Positions 5,965 through 6,615 of a stretch of DNA of 6,615 nt are shown in pieces. This stretch comes from Accumulibacter sp. GTDB taxonomy: Bacteria; Pseudomonadota; Gammaproteobacteria; Burkholderiales; Rhodocyclaceae. Below the pieces are notes generated by a model. That model was not told the origin of the DNA, did no database searches, and was given only the letters and a program-made list of their open reading frames with translations. How positions within the stretch are numbered: position 1 is the stretch's first letter; each line of letters begins with the position of its first letter. The stretch lies in the NCBI GenBank assembly GCA_031267455.1, contig JAIRZC010000158.1:1-6615 (forward strand), written 5' to 3'. A program made the position numbers and the translations under genes.

Positions 5965-6615
5965 TTATCGGTACGCGAAGAGTTGCAGCATTGACCGCAG
6001 GCCGTAGTCGAAGAGTTCCAGGAGCGGTGTTCCGAGGTAGGACATTCCGACCCGCAGCGAAGCGAATCCGAGCAGGATGATGATCGAAAATCCGATCACC
6101 ATGAGGTTGAGTTGCGGCGCGATGCGCCCGAGGATCGCAATGGCGTTGTTGGTGATCAGCAGAGTGACGATGATCGGCAGGGCTAGAAAGACACCCGAGG
6201 AAAAGATGACTCCACCGGCCTTGGCGATGTTGAGCCAGGATTGTTCGGAGGTTCGGTTCGTTCCGATCGGGATCGCCTTGAAACTCTCGGCGAGCGTGTC
6301 GATGACCATCAAGTGACCGTTGATCGACAGGAAGAGGAGCAGGGCGACGACTCCGACGAATTCGGAGATGACTGCCGTCTGCGAGGCGCTCTGTGGGTCG
6401 TAGGCGGTCGCGAAGCCGAGTCCCATCTGGTAGCTGATCATGTTGCCCGCCTTGTCGACCGCGCTGAAAACAAGACGCAGCGAAAACCCCATCGCGAAGC
6501 CGATCAGCATTTGCTGCGCGAGGATCAGGAGGCCGAGGCCGGACGCGGGCGCGATCGGCGGCGGTTTCGGGAGGATAGGCGCGATGGCGAGGGCGATCGC
6601 GAGGCCGAACAGCAG
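5965..6615 (-). CDS. fliR: Flagellar biosynthesis protein FliR, C-terminal part (start beyond the right edge)
   Basis: Reading the minus strand from 6615 to the TAA at 5967-5965 gives 216 open codons. FliR is a polytopic inner-membrane subunit of the flagellar type III export gate, together with FliP and FliQ. Visible hydrophobic segments include LLFGLAIALAIAPILP at the edge, LIGFAMGFSLRLVF, VVALLLFLSINGHL, VFLALPIIVTLLITNNAIAI and LMVIGFSIIILLGFASL. Family landmarks are the AGxxISxQMGLGFAxxxDP region, the NGH motif, LPIG, and the NRMAPQL-like GRIAPQL. E. coli FliR is 261 residues, so about 40-45 N-terminal residues are missing. An ATG at 6510 is internal, not the start. In many flagellar clusters fliR is last after fliP and fliQ, which should lie to the right. 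It converges on the spoT block. Confidence 0.95.
   Translation of the reverse strand: MLFGLAIALAIAPILPKPPPIAPASGLGLLILAQQMLIGFAMGFSLRLVFSAVDKAGNMISYQMGLGFATAYDPQSASQTAVISEFVGVVALLLFLSINGHLMVIDTLAESFKAIPIGTNRTSEQSWLNIAKAGGVIFSSGVFLALPIIVTLLITNNAIAILGRIAPQLNLMVIGFSIIILLGFASLRVGMSYLGTPLLELFDYGLRSMLQLFAYR

Noticed and set aside
1..6615. Search for a new defence, mobile or CRISPR-like system
   Set aside because: All long frames are accounted for by known housekeeping, signalling, metabolic and flagellar families. No direct-repeat array, transposase, integrase or tRNA was seen.

Overview
This is a GC-rich, densely coded chromosomal segment that looks betaproteobacterial. Three things support that placement: an omega subunit of only 68 residues (the E. 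coli protein is 91), the kinase / yicC / gmk / rpoZ / spoT gene order, and a kinase subfamily with SIVYLA, AIKEYLP and HLDIKPSN motifs. A Rhodocyclales- or Nitrosomonadales-like member is my guess; the sequence does not fix the genus.

Layout, left to right. Positions 1-743 (minus) hold the N-terminal 247 codons of a Ser/Thr protein kinase that runs off the left edge. A 54-base AT-rich spacer separates it from the divergent yicC (798-1727, plus). After a 152-base gap with a T-tailed hairpin and a perfect palindrome come gmk (1880-2521), rpoZ (2545-2751) and spoT (2772-4955), packed 23 and 20 bases apart. A hairpin lies in the 58-base gap after spoT. Next is an enoyl-CoA hydratase/isomerase family gene (5014-5808) with a consensus Shine-Dalgarno, closed by a strong intrinsic terminator (5834-5876). 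The right end is the C-terminal 216 codons of fliR on the minus strand (5965-6615), converging on that terminator.

Functionally the centre is a conserved nucleotide/RNA housekeeping block. YicC is an RNA-cleaving protein, Gmk makes GDP from GMP, omega is the RNA polymerase subunit that forms part of a ppGpp site in proteobacteria, and SpoT makes or degrades (p)ppGpp. The acyl-CoA enzyme and the flagellar export gene are separate neighbours.

I see no mobile element, CRISPR array, tRNA, rRNA or evidence of a new multi-gene system. The points most worth checking are unusual substitutions at conserved positions of SpoT, including a reciprocal Arg/Gln exchange in the synthetase domain; the loss of both hydratase glutamates in the crotonase-fold enzyme; the extended N-terminus of YicC; and the hairpins between genes.
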